A DNA stretch of 64,000 bases from Anastatus disparis (lineage: Eukaryota > Arthropoda > Insecta > Hymenoptera > Eupelmidae). The translations under genes were made by a program, and so were the position numbers. How positions within the stretch are numbered: position 1 is the first letter of the stretch; every line of letters starts with the position of its first letter. The stretch spans positions 4,464,001 through 4,528,000 of the forward strand of contig JAFFSR010000004.1 of NCBI GenBank assembly GCA_017163975.1, given 5' to 3'. Below the pieces are notes generated by a model that saw nothing but the letters and a program-made list of their open reading frames with translations, had not been told where the DNA came from and did not search any database. Shown here piece by piece: positions 47,548 through 60,291 of the stretch.

Positions 47548-50253
47548 ATGACAAAAGTTTTAAAAACGGAAGATATGTCGGATGTGAGTTGTAGATTGTT
47601 TGTTAATCAACAATCAATGAATTTGAAGAATCATATAGATAATTCGCCTTGTGTACGTGGTAAGTTTAACAGATTTTCTTGTTTTCTTTTATGAATAAAT
47701 GGCAAGAATTTTTTTATTAAAACGATGAAAAAATAATAATGTATTTTTATTTTTTGGTTTTTTAATAATTAACAGGGGGCCGAACTATCTGTCTTTGTCT
47801 AATAGCGTTTTTTGTCATTTATATAAACACCATCTGTTGTAGCAAGAAAAAAATAGTTTCCCGCGCTAGATATTAGTATAATAAGTAAATTTTGTAATAA
47901 CAATCAAATTATTTTATCGCGTAGTTTTTGAAGAATATGAGACCTACCAACAAAGATTATATTCTAGTTTATTAGTAGGTCTCATATTATTCAAAAACTA
48001 CGCGATAAAATCATTTTCTTGTTATTAAAAAATTTACTTATGATACTAATATCAAGCGGTGGCTACTATTTTTTTCTTGTAACATCGGATGGTGTTTATA
48101 TAAATGATAAAAAACTTTATTAGACAAAGACAGATAGTTCTGCCTGCTCTTAATGTAAACTTGAATTAAGTTAAAATTGCACACTCATAATCGCAAATTT
48201 GTTTTACTCTTACTAGCAAAAATAGTATGCAATTTCAAACATTGCATTGATTTTTTTTATTATCAACAATATTTTGAAAAATAGCAATATTATTCTCTCG
48301 GTATCACTTTTTTTTTAATTATTATTATTCTGCACTAATATTTATCACGTTAGATTTTGTGATTAGAAAATTATAGTATAAAATAAACTTGTGATTATGC
48401 ATCAGTAATTTTCACTTTAAATGTAAAATACCGACATTACAGCTTTTCAAATTTTCCAATTTTTAGTCCAAAAATGAAGATTAAAAATTCGAGAAACTGC
48501 AATATCGGTAATTACGTATAAATCATCTCCCCCTTATAATTTTTATATAATTATATAATTTTATATTATTATATATTATTTACTATATAGTATTTATGAA
48601 TGAAGAATAAAAAATTTGAAAAATTGTAATGTCAGTATATTTCATCTCCCTAATTTAATATTTTTTCTATTACAGATATTTCCACCAGGAGCAGAGTAAA
48701 TGATGTGACAGAAATAAATAAACTTAATGACGATTGCTTGATGCATATTTTTTCTTACATTCCTCGTGGCAATCGTATTGTATTAGAAAAAGGTATTTAT
48801 AAAATCAAATTTACTTACCCTACATGTATAACATAACATGTATAATTTTTTATTTATAAGAACATACATAAACATAAATTATTAACGTAATATTTGCATT
48901 ATAGTTTGCAGACGATGGGAAACTGTTAGTCAACTTACCTGGCGATCTTTCAAAAAATTCGACTTGAAAGAAAAAACATGGGGAGATGATAGCACCTGTG
49001 AAAACCTAAGACTCATGAAGATGGTAACCCTTCGTAAAGTTTTATACCGTTGTGGCTCATATCTCACGCATATCGATTTTTCTGAAAGGACCCGATATAT
49101 TTCAGAATTAGATGGAAAAGTGGTATCAGTCTTTGCTCAGCACTGTGAAAATCTACAGCACATCGATATAACTAATTCAAATTCATATGAAATTACTCAC
49201 GATCCATCATACGAGAAGGAGTTATCAAAATTATTCTTGAATAACAAGAAACTTCGATACCTTAGACTTAAGGATACCGCGATCACTGGGAAATGTTTAT
49301 TGAATCTATCCGCAGCCTCTTTAGAAACACTTATCATAACAATCAGTTATAATATATCTCCGTGCTATTTGGAAAAAGTAAGTTAATTTTAATTATTATA
49401 TTTTATATTTAAATTAAACATCATTCAATTAATATAATCTGTATATTTTGTTTATTAATAGGTTGTGAAGAAACTACGAAAATTACACACCTTATCGCTA
49501 ACATATTGTACAGGTTTGACTTACAAAACTTTTAACACAATATGTTTTCACGCTGAAAGTTTAAGGGCTTTGGAATTTCGTGAATATCCAAGACTACAGT
49601 TAGAAAATTATGAATTGCTGCAAATGAAAGGATTTAGTAATCTTATACAATTAGATGTTCGTACAAACAATATTGACGATCAAACTTTGAAAGTAATTGG
49701 AGAAAAATGCAAAGAATTACAGATAATCAATCTTTCAGGTGAGAAAATTTTAACAAATATTTTATTATTTTTATATAAACATGTATTTGAAATTATAATT
49801 TTTTATTTATATATACATTTTATGCTTGCAGAAAATTTTGAAATCAGTAATAAAGGCTTGGCTCATATCGTCGTATTACCGAAACTTCAACAGCTCTTCA
49901 TAAAAAAGCTACCCAAAATTACCGATGCGATATTTACAGATATACCAAATTTACGTGTACTGGATTGCTCTGGTTGTGGAAGATTGAAAAATCAAGGCCT
50001 GTGTCGCTTAATCAGAAAATTGCATTATCTTGAATCACTTAATGTCATTGCCTGTGAAAAAGTGAACTACGAATTAGTGAAAGTGGCAATCACAGCCGCA
50101 AAAAATCGTACCAACAATGTTATTCTTAAAATGCAAGTGTCTCTGAAAGGCATAGATGTCGATTATATTAATGCGACTGCATCACCATTTCTTGAGCTAA
50201 CTAATTTTTTCTACACTGTTAAAAAAAATGGAATTTGCTACAAATATTTATAA
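47548..50253 (+). CDS. F-box/leucine-rich-repeat protein, right-arm copy
   Basis: Exons 47548-47659, 48676-48792, 48905-49377, 49462-49738 and 49832-50253 join in frame (intron phases 1, 1, 0, 1) with consensus donors such as GTAAGT and acceptors such as TTACAG and TTGCAG. The product is 466 residues with MTKVLKTEDMSD at the start. The start is the first ATG of an open exon. The F-box and leucine-rich repeats are as in the left copy, for example NLIQLDVRTNNIDDQTLKVI and LRVLDCSGCGRLKNQGL. It likely acts as an SCF E3 adaptor in cytosol or nucleus. No disabling change is seen, so both copies could be expressed. Retained introns rule out retroposition; the copy arose by DNA-level inverted duplication. 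Confidence 0.87.
47771..48148. mobile_element. foldback element, GGCCG...GTCTAAT family, copy B' (right arm)
   Basis: Mirror image of 46023-46400 within intron 1 of the right F-box gene. Because both arms carry it at the same mirrored position, the insertion predates the inverted duplication or was copied between arms. Confidence 0.8.
48423..48511. repeat. hairpin, CCGACATTGCAG family, right arm
   Basis: Mirror copy of 45660-45748 in intron 1 of the right F-box gene. Confidence 0.55.
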
Positions 50254-50270
50254 CAGTGTATCCTTAAGTT

Positions 50271-50276
50271 AATAAA
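50271..50276 (+). terminator. polyadenylation signal, right F-box gene
   Basis: AATAAA 18 bases after the stop codon. Others follow at 50401 and about 50450, still inside the arm. Confidence 0.4.
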
Positions 50277-50478
50277 ACTCAACTTGTTTTCTTTCAATGT
50301 GTTAAATATGTTGTACAATATTTCTGTTTTTTTTTTCGAGTGAAGCTTAAACATACTATGTGTGTTTAAAACTACACCAAAATAATTATAATCTTAGCTA
50401 AATAAACATGTAATATAAATTGTTAAAACCATTAAATAAATGTTAATCCAATAAATAAACTGTTTTTATTTTCACTAT

Positions 50479-53400
50479 TTTTTTACCCTTGAACAAAATC
50501 TTACACATCCACATATGAATTTATTTTTAAACCTTAATTCCCAATAGGCGACTTTAACAGATTCTAGTGTAAGAAAATAAAATCTCGATCTCTTAATCCA
50601 CAAAAGCTATAAATTTAATTATCTATAGATCAGCCTTTTGTTGCTAGTCTTCACTGAGGATGAATAAAAATTCTTTTTTCTTAGTCGTAAGTATTAGAGT
50701 TCTTTATTTAAAGTTAAACTAAGGCGGTAATAGATTTATATGCTCAATGAAAACGTTAATTACTTGTTTTCCTTTTTTCCAATTTTAAATGTATTGGTTT
50801 AAACGAATTATAGAATCATTATATAATGATTTTTTTTTAATAGTCTAAATTGCTTTTTCAATAATATTCGTTAATTTTCTAAAAGTTTGAGGAAAAGAAG
50901 AGAGTCAAATGATTACTAGGAAAAAGGCAGAAAGCCAAATTTTTAAATTTATGATACTACTATAATAATGCGCTGATCTAAACGTATCTTAAAATATCAT
51001 TTAAAATATTTGACTATCTGTACGTGTAAACGTGTGAATGAATCAACATTTAGCTCAAAGTAAATTTGAGTTTTTCACAAAAATTTGTTGACTTTAGACT
51101 TTCTTCTTTTTCAACCTATAATTATTAGCGTTTTCAAGTAAATGTATTCGCAAATGTATTTACTTTTAGAATTTAATATTTTATTGTAATAATAGATAAC
51201 TTATACCTTTGTTAATTCTAAATGAATTTTTGTTAGTTTAAGTTTTATTATTAAGCATATTTTCTTAAAATCTGGTAAATGCTTTAAATATTTAAAAAAA
51301 CTATACTGTTAAAAAACATAAAATTTAATACAAAACTGGAAGCTAACTTTGGTCCGTGCATTAATTTTTATGCAAATCACCATGAAAATTAAGAATTTTA
51401 CCGTAATTTTACCGTGAAATTGTATAAAAATTTATAATTTTAATATAATTTTACTGTAAAATTACATAAAATTTAAGTAAAAATAAAAATTTCAATAATG
51501 TACTGGAAGCCAAATTCTATTTTAAAACAATAAAAAAAACGTTAATATGAAAAAGTGTTTATTGATATCTTAGAAACTTTTTTTATCTATATCAAAACGT
51601 TTCATTCAAGAGTACAACATTTAACATATTCAATACAAAAAAAAGAGAAAAAGCAGCGTAACCAAAACTCGAGCCTTGATGAAAAACACGTTGAATAATA
51701 CATAATCTTGATGATTCATAATTTTCACCGTTAATGAACTTGAAATGTTAAAAAAAAAATCGAGTGTAACATGCGTGTCATCAAAAATCCGATTAAAAAA
51801 ACAGGAATAATACGATTTTTGATATTCAATGTAAAAAAAAGAAATAAAACTGCAACCTAAAATTTATGCGATACTATAATTATATGCATTGTGTTTTTTT
51901 AATCTACGTCGACTCTTCTTGTTACATAAAAGCACAAAGTTTATAAACATCGATATACGACGAGGTATAAAATATTTAATATCATAATATTAATTGCAAT
52001 ATTTATCATTTAAAATCATGATAAATTAAATTAATTTTTTACTGAAATAAACAAACATTTAAAGTTTTTTTTATATGTTAAAAAAAGTTGTAAAATTTCA
52101 TTTTATCATATAATTAACACAAAAGCTACCAATGTAATAATAAATCACAACATATTAATCAAATTATAAATCTTTAAATTTAATAAATAAATATTCGAAT
52201 GGTTATACAGAACTGACTTTTTTAAATTTAAATAAAAAAAAATTATCATCACGAGAGCACATAATTCAAAAGTAATGTTCCCTCTTTTTTTCATCTTGTC
52301 ACCTTAACGTACTTATGCAATTACTCCTCCTTGTTGTTTGGCAAGATAAAAAAAAGCGCGCTCCAAAAACTACATTTACACGAATAACCAAGCACGAAAC
52401 AGGACATCGAAACAGATGTAACGAGCGGAGCAAAAGAAAAAATATACGGAGATCGAAAGATGAAAAATAAAAATATAAGAAAAATGCTCTCTCTTCTCGA
52501 ACAACGAGAACAGTGCGTTTTATATAGACAAGTTGTACGCCGTGACGTAATGGAGAAAACAGGTTTGACATTATGACATGACGTCATTGAGAGAACATTT
52601 CAAAATCGTTATATACGTGTATGTATATACATATATATATTTATGAATTTTTCACCTTAGTATATTGCATAGGAACAAAGGAGAGAATTTTCAAACGTAT
52701 GCAGTTTTTGATTTTTATAAATTGTTTTCTTTATACTTTTTCCTGATTTTAAACGTTATTAATTTGATTTTAAATACGTACTTTAATAATGAGATTAATT
52801 ATAATTATAAAAAAAAAATTAAGCTTGATGCACCGTATTATTAAACAACGTATAACTTATAATTTCGTTGTCTAACCGAAAAATGATTTTGCACTTAATA
52901 TTATGTGTATTTATCTCTTTATGTGCTTTTAAAGTTAATTACACTTTCTTAATGTTTCAGATATTGAAAGTCGATTTTTATATTCTTGTATTGCATTGAA
53001 AAGTTTAATTGAAAATTTCTTTCATGAAAAATAACTTGTTATGTTAATTGTGTTTGATTTTTGTTTATTTAAATTTTCTTTTTTTATCTAATTTTAACAG
53101 CTTTGTGCAGAAACAATCTTTATAATTAAGATATAAAAAAAATTATTTAACTATTAATTATAATTTACAATTTATTATTAATATTATATCACTAATTTTT
53201 TTTTTTTCATTTATCTGTGAGAGTAGGAAATATTGATAAATTTAATATAAAAATGACGGTCGAACTGTTTCATGTTATTAATATTATTCATTAAGGATGA
53301 ATCACTTGTTGATGCTGATTATAACAATAACAAAAATAATAATGGAAATTGTTTTGTCAAAAAGTATCGACTAACGGCTGGTGACAGGAATAGTAATTTT

Positions 53401-53908
53401 GCTATAGTGACGTTAGAAAACTCTTACTTTAGCTGCTTAATATTGGCTATGTAGTTCATCTTATAATTTATAGATGGTGTTTTAACTTTTTTTAGCAATT
53501 TTGTTACTAGTAATGCTCACATTCACATAAAAAAATCGTGCGTCGAAGAAAGGTTTATCTGATCTTTTTAATGAGTCCACCAGTTAGTACTGGAGTGAAA
53601 CGCACTTCGATTTTTAAAAATTTGTTCCTACCTTATTTTAGAGTAACATCCAAAATTTATTTATGGATTCTCTTTATTATTAAACAAAGAGTGAAGAATG
53701 ACAAACTATAATGAGAGAATTTCCATTATTTTAATATTAGCGGTTCGTAAATCAGTTGTAATAATATCAATTAAAATGACAAAATTTAAAAAAACGTCTT
53801 TTATTGTTAAAAACTGAACATAATACTTTGAGTATATATTTTTGTAACTTGTAAATGGAAATTTTTAAATTCATAAAATTTATAATAAGAAAAAAGGAGC
53901 TTTCAAAT
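50479..53908. other. non-coding AT-rich region
   Basis: No gene supported. The stretch 52270-52600 is less AT-rich, with CGAGCGGAGC and two TGACGTCA/TGACGTAA-like sites near 52543 and 52580. It could be a promoter, but no exon is identifiable. Confidence 0.4.
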
Positions 53909-54070
53909 ACCAACATTACAGTTTTCCAAATTTTAAATTCTAAATCAAAATTTTTTAAAAATATCTCTAATTACAGCTTTTCATTTTATATAATCAAAAG
54001 CGTGATATAGAGATATTTAAAAAAATTTTTTAATAAAGATTAAAAATCCAGGAAACTGCAATGTCGGTAA
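53909..54070. mobile_element. hairpin MITE, CCGACATTGCAG family
   Basis: Arms of about 65 bp: ACCAACATTACAGTTTTCC, and at the other end the inverse GGAAACTGCAATGTCGGTAA. Inner ATATCTCTA is also inverted in both arms. It is related to hairpins in the first intron of both F-box genes. Confidence 0.65.
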
Positions 54071-57000
54071 CTATATATACATCATATTACATCAGCTTAG
54101 GCAAAGCATTATAAAGGTTAATCAACTGAGACTGAACTTCACACGTATAACCTATTTTCTTTTTACTTAATGATGATTCACCAGCTTATTAAATCATCCT
54201 GTTTTTTTTTTATTACCAAAGTTTAATGAAATTCAAAGGTGCATCGATTTTGAAGAAGGAAAAAAGAAAAATAGAACTATACTATAGCTGCATGCTTAGG
54301 ATATGCTAATTATTCCGTTGAATATCACGCAAAGAACTAAAAAAACGAATACCCATGAGACATTAATATGATAATTATTAATTATGTAAAAAAAAAAACA
54401 CTTGGAATACATCGTTAGAACGTTACTTGCAATGTTTTTTTTTCTGAAATTGAATGTACGAACTTTATTTTCTTTCTTTTTTTAATTTTTAACTGTTCTC
54501 AGTTTATTTTCAGCTAAATTCACATTAGAAATTGTGGTTAGTACATTTTTGGCATTGTCAAATTACGTTACGTGATTGCAAGTATAAAAAATGTATGAAC
54601 AGTTAATTTAAAAAAAAATATTACACTTTAATATTTACGTATTAGCGGTATATACTGGATTAAAAGTAGGTAAAACTACTTTAATTTAACGACAAGATAA
54701 TTTTTGCTTAAAAGGTTGAAATAATTATTCTAAATGAAAAAAAAGAAACTCGTTTTTCGTTTCGTAAAAACACGTTTTCTTTGTACGCATGAACTTTTAC
54801 ATTAGAAGGAAATAAGTGTACTTGAAATAAAATTTTATTAAACTTTAAGTTGAATTCAATCTATTTGACGAGGTTCGTTCGAAGCTAATTAGATGATTTA
54901 CAGATGTGATTTGGAGAAAAAGAAATTTTTTCAAATGGACAATTTACTGTATTGCACATTTTAATTTATCAATAAATTTTTTAAATTGATGTATTAATTC
55001 TGTTGTGCAAATTTGTTTAAAATATTAGAAATATGAAATTTCATATTAAAAAAATAATTTCAAATTTGATTCATTAGCTTCGAATGAAGTCACCTGATCT
55101 TTTTATTACTCACAATTTTTCATTATAAAAATTTGATAGCGACGTTTTAGAAAAGGTCTTTTTAAACGAACAAATATAATTCAATTTCATTTTAAATTTA
55201 ATTTCATGAATGCAAAATGAAAATTTCTTCAATTAAAATTACATTTTAATTGAATACTATATTAATGTTGATTTAATTTGCTGATTAAACATTATTTCAT
55301 TAAAAATTAAAATTAGTATCAGCACGCTTAAATAAATTATTAATTTCAATTTAATTGAATAAAATTTAAATTATTTTCAATTCTGAAATTTCTGCATGTA
55401 CACTTCGGAATATATTTTAAGTACTATTTGAAAATCTCATTTATTTAAAACAAACTCTATTGAATAAAATACATAAAATAAAATTAGATAGTTTTTATAG
55501 AATTAGTCAGCTTAACTATTAAAAATAAACTTTCTATTCATTTACAATATGCATAGTATGCTTGTGGCGTAAATTTGTTTTAGTTTCTTTAATTTTATAA
55601 ATTTTTTATGATATTATATCTAATCAATGAACGTCGTATATTAATATTTGTGATTGTTTATAATTAATTACTATTTTTTAATAATAATTAAGTCATTTAA
55701 AGAACCTCACTATTTTTCTATATGACGTCATTCTCAAACTGTACATCATCAAGCCTTGTGTTTACTGTAAGGCCAAAATATCGACATCTAATAATTCGAA
55801 AATGCATCTGCCTGCGCAAAGATTAGAAAGGTTGGTTCGTGCACGCGTCCCTAGCATCCTGGCAAATGGTCAAAGAACAAAAACATCTGGCGTGCACGCT
55901 GTTTTTCCCCGTCCTTTTAAAATCCCCTATAGGCACTGTAAAAGGGCGTAATAAAGATTTTCCATTTTCTAAGTTTTACCTGCGTTGAGATCATACGCCG
56001 ATTTTCACCAAAATATAAGCATTTACAGAATCCTCGGAGAGTTCGACGAGTAAATATCGCGTTACTTTTGTAACGCGTCTACTTTATATTACTAAATATA
56101 AATATTTAAAATAATAAATTATAGTTAGTGTTAGTGCACTTATTTTTATTACATTCTTATATCCTTGTCTCGTTAGATTAGAAGACGCGATAATTTTAAT
56201 AGCATAGGAGAAAACGGAGTTACTTATTCATAAAGGTAAGCAAATATAGGACGCATAATTGTTGTAAAATTACTAAATATTAAGATGATTTGCTTACGTA
56301 ATATTGCTAATTTTTAAATAAATATAATGTTTTTGAAAAAATGCTCCAAAATGTAAAAACTGTGTCTATTGGCTTTGTTCTTCCCTGCATTTAGATTATG
56401 CGCATCTAAATTGTATTATAATAAAGTTTTGAATAGTTTGAAATAAAAATATTCACGTATTATTTCTATATTATTTCGAAAATTCAAAAAATTTCTTACT
56501 TAAAGAATTTCACGAGTCAAGACAATTAACGAAACTATTTTCTTTTGTATTAGACTAGAGGAGTCTAGACTTTCATTCCAAGTGTAGCGTCAGTGCGGCT
56601 CTAGTGTAGTGTTATAAGATGTGCTAAATTTTGCAACTCTGAACGTTTGTAAATTTTGTTTATAAAGTTTCTCCAATTTTTTAAATTTTGCTAAAATCAT
56701 TTTCATAAGAAAATTAAAATGTAAAGTATTGTTAATTATTTTACCACTGTGAAATTTCTTAAATTGAAACACTAAGAAAGAACTTAATTTTTTTCTCTAA
56801 AGAGATCGTTAAATTGGTAAAAAATATTTCATTTTTTATGTATACTGTTTTAATGAAAATCGATTATGTTTAGGTAAAATATCATAAATTAAAAGCAAAA
56901 AAAGACAAAAATATTTTCAAAAAATTCTTACCCTACTTAAAAAAAATTAGTTATCTTCGGTAATTATTTTTCCAATTATAATAAGCATGTTTCTTTTTCA

Positions 57001-57599
57001 AATGATACAAAAAACAAGTTATTGATGAAGTATCAATCGAATCCCTCTTTATCGATTGTTAATATTTTACTTTAAACATTAATTAAAATAGAGTTTCAGT
57101 GACTCGAGAGACTTTAAGTCCGAGACTTATAATTCAGCTTGGGTTTCAAAGACTCGATTTCTGCTTTCGACATTTTGAATTATTATCCCTTTCAAGGTCG
57201 TGAAACTAAGATTATTTTTTTTAACTGAACTATTTCACGTATTATAAACTATATATTAATATGAAAATCGTCCTGTTGATTATATAAAAAATATTATTTT
57301 TAGTAAAATTGTTATCAAGTAAAAAAAAATAATTTTATAATTTTTCCATAAAAATTACGGTGATTGTCACAGTAATTGTGGGACATCGGATACTTTTAGG
57401 TTACTTATTAGATTAAAAATATTATTGAACATATAGAAACAATTTAAAATATTTCCAATAATTTTTACTTTTATAACAGCAATTTTTATAGTACTTCTCT
57501 GTAAATTTTGTAATATTTCATTACAATAATTGATAAAAAAATATCTTGGTAAATCCTACAAATTTTATAACTAAAATATTACTTATTTATTCATTTCAG
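54071..57599. other. non-coding region upstream of the exon at 57600
   Basis: AT-rich, with one less AT-rich island at 55730-56100. No coding exon seen before 57600. Confidence 0.4.
55730..56235 (+). promoter_or_regulatory. candidate promoter and non-coding first exon of the gene starting at 57620
   Basis: A local G+C rise (GTGCACGCGTCCC, GGCGTGCACGC, TTACTTTTGTAACGCG) is followed by a good donor, TAAAG|GTAAGC, at 56235/56236. The acceptor TTTCAG|G at 57599/57600 could be its partner. Connection inferred from position only. Confidence 0.35.
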
Positions 57600-57713
57600 G
57601 ATTCATCTAAAATTGAACAATGTCTACGACTAAAGGACCAGCACCGCCTCCGCCAGTAATGACGTCGGAATCTACGCAGACGACGAAACCAACTGCTCCT
57701 CCGCTTCCTCCAG
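57600..57713 (+). CDS. first coding exon of an unidentified gene, proline-rich N terminus (partial)
   Basis: An exon bounded by acceptor TTCATTTCAG (AG at 57598-57599) and donor CCAG|GTATAAGT (57713/57714). The ATG at 57620 opens about 31 codons beginning MSTTKGPAPPPPVM, continuing with Ser/Thr and ending TAPPLPP, phase 1. Composition (GC-richer codons, CCGCCTCCGCC) stands out sharply from the surrounding AT-rich DNA. The frame runs into a stop in the intron if unspliced. Polyproline stretches suggest a disordered tail. No partner exon is recognised to 64000, so the gene probably continues past the window through a long intron. Confidence 0.55.
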
Positions 57714-57937
57714 GTATAAGTTCTATTTTTTTTTATAGGATTAAAGCTAATAACAGTGAATCGTTTAAAATAAATACATTGACTTCTAACGGCATAATGT
57801 CACTTTATTAAAGTACATTATTTCTTTGTTACGACGTTTCGATTCTCTATTTATAACCCTTCACAAGCGTACTAAAAAATAATAAAATTACCAAAAATTA
57901 ACATCAACGATATCATGCTCTGCAAATATAAATGAAA

Positions 57938-58133
57938 ATTTTTTTTAATTTAACGTCGTATTTTTGCACTTATTGCGATTGCTAATTAGCGACGGAGGTT
58001 GACAGTGTGTTTGACAACAAAGCACATGTAACATACAGTGGTGCTTATATCAATAAGCCGCCGATAGCGGGATTCGAACTCGGGCCCACGGGTTGCGAAT
58101 CCATTGCTCTATCGAGTGAGCCACTGAAACCTC
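57938..58133 (-). mobile_element. tRNA-derived SINE, copy 4
   Basis: The minus strand shows A box TGGCTCACTCGA, B box GAGTTCGAATCCCGCT, body TTGATATAAGCACCACTGTA and tail ACGTTAAATTAAAAAAAA. It lies in the presumed first intron of the gene at 57620. The anticodon-like loop reads TTCGCAA. Confidence 0.85.
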
Positions 58134-60291
58134 ATGTTCGAAAGTACTTACATTTTATAGTAGCCTTATATATACCTACGATCGTTCCTCGATTGTATGT
58201 TTTTTTCTTTTTCATTAATAAAAAAAATGTTTTACCGAGGTAATTGACATTCCAAACGAAGCACCTGCTCTGTTGATCCCTATTTTTTTGTTTTTTTCTG
58301 TTAGGACGTTGGTGATAAAGTGTGATGTTTGTGATGTTATTTAGTTTGGAATAAAATTTATGAGAATGTTATATTTTTTGTTTTACTTCTTTTTAATAAA
58401 AAAATAATTATAACATAAAAAAAAAGGTTGAAATATACGAATTTTTAAAAATTAATATTAGTTAAAAAGGTATAAAATCATTTTAATGATTTATTATAAG
58501 TGAAATCTTATAATGAGGTATTATAAGATTAAAATTTTAATTCTTTACTCGTTGAGTAACCGATACTCTTTTCTTATGAGTATTTAATCAAAAATATGAT
58601 GACAATAATTATTTCAATACAATTTTGGTACAACTGCTGTTTGAAAATATTTTTTATAATTTCATAAATTAAAAAAAATTTTTTAATTATTTAAAAATCA
58701 TACGACTTTTTGATATGAGAAATAATTAAACAATGTAATATCTTCATCATATTTTATATATTATGAAAGTTTATTATTCAACAATAAAAGAATATTCAAT
58801 AAAAGAAAATAGTTCTATAATATTTCTTTACATTTTTATGTATATAAAAATAACAGTAGCAAATTGTACTACAACTGGAATTTCAAAATTGTTTAATTCG
58901 ATTAAATTGCTTAATTGAAGTTATTTTTTTTTTTTTGGTAGAGTTCATTAAATTTTAATGGTATAGTAAAACATACTGTAAAGTGAAGGTTTATTCAAAA
59001 TTATAAAAATTATAATATTAACGAAAAAAAAGGTTACACGTTTTTTTTCTATATTTCATAAAGTACATTGTAAGTATCATCATCATTAGAGTTAAAAATA
59101 CGCACCGTTACACTGTTTATCCTCAAATTTCTTTAGAGAGAGATTATAAAAGCTTATATAAAAGGATTATATAAAAGTCGGTCTTTTTAATTTTAATGAA
59201 AACATTAGTGTACAATAAAAGAAAAAAAATGCATGAATTTATCAAAATGAGCTTTATTTTCGTAAACACATTAAAAATGCAACCACATGACGCTCAACTT
59301 GAAAATTATCAAGCCTCACAAATGCGTATATGTCGAAATTAAATTAGAACTTAAGAAAAAATAAGAAAAATTGCATCATGTGTGTACAGATATTGCGCAA
59401 ATTAAAATATATTCATATACGCCCACGTTTATATAACAAATCAACATCTCATTAAAAACTAAAGATGAAAATTTTATCAAGAAGAATGTAATCCTATTTT
59501 TTAAGCTTACAACACAGAGCTTTGCAACTGAGCTCCTTCGTTTTGAATACGTTTAATATGTTTAAACTCGATGTGTAAGTACAATAACGTTTAAATAGAA
59601 GAAGATAAAGATGAAGATGAAGGAGAAAGGAAAGAGAATGATAATTCGTTAAAATGACTAGTAGAATTTTGTCATTATCTACTTGTCGCGCGGTTAGAAC
59701 AAACAAAGAAAATAATAAAATAAAGAAAATGTCTTTCTTACCTACTATGGTGTACGTATTGTTTGGAGAATGCATGAGAGAAGATATAAGATAAAAATAT
59801 ATACATTGGAAATCATTTTTACTATCGATCATAGAAATGAACATAAAGCCTTAGATATTCGTGTGTGAGTATGTATTTTGTGATAAAGGATATCACTGTA
59901 AAGATTTCTAAAGCTACTTATTGTTTATTTAAGAACTGATTTTCGGATAGATTAGATTTGGAAATTTTCAGTTCACATTGAGTTTTGTTTTCATTGAGAT
60001 ATTTCAACTACGTTGATTTCGAGGACGCGCTTAAAATTTTTTTTCTGTTGGATGGGCTCGTTAGGAAATTTGAATTATAGAAAATTTTAATAAAGTTAAC
60101 ATTAGTAATCCTTAGTGATTTGCTAATCTTGATGATGAAACATAATATGAATCTTTTTAAATTGAAGCATGTTTTTTTGTTTCAAGTATATTTTATAAAT
60201 AGTATCAAGAATCATTTGAAATTTAATTCTAATTTCAAATGATTTAAAATAATAATTATAAATTCAAAATAAAAATATTTGATTATTAAGA

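Larger units (their letters stand above)
43693..50478. repeat. near-perfect 6.8-kb palindrome with a 210-bp spacer
   Basis: Left arm 43693-46980 and right arm 47191-50478 (3288 bp each) are reverse complements. Paired positions sum to 94171 throughout, so there is no net indel. Differences I found are at 46414/47757, 46928/47243 and the pair 43702-43703/50468-50469. Each arm contains one whole F-box/LRR gene with its putative promoter, introns, stop and polyadenylation motifs, plus nested repeats. The spacer 46981-47190 is not palindromic. Confidence 0.95.

Noticed and set aside
43693..50478. Palindrome as a pure assembly artefact (same reads placed twice)
   Set aside because: Not fully excluded, but at least four arm-to-arm base differences and a unique 210-bp spacer argue against simple duplication of one contig. 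Haplotype joining remains possible.
59494..59844. 116-codon minus-strand frame
   Set aside because: No domain, and hydrophobic low-complexity composition typical of AT-rich DNA.
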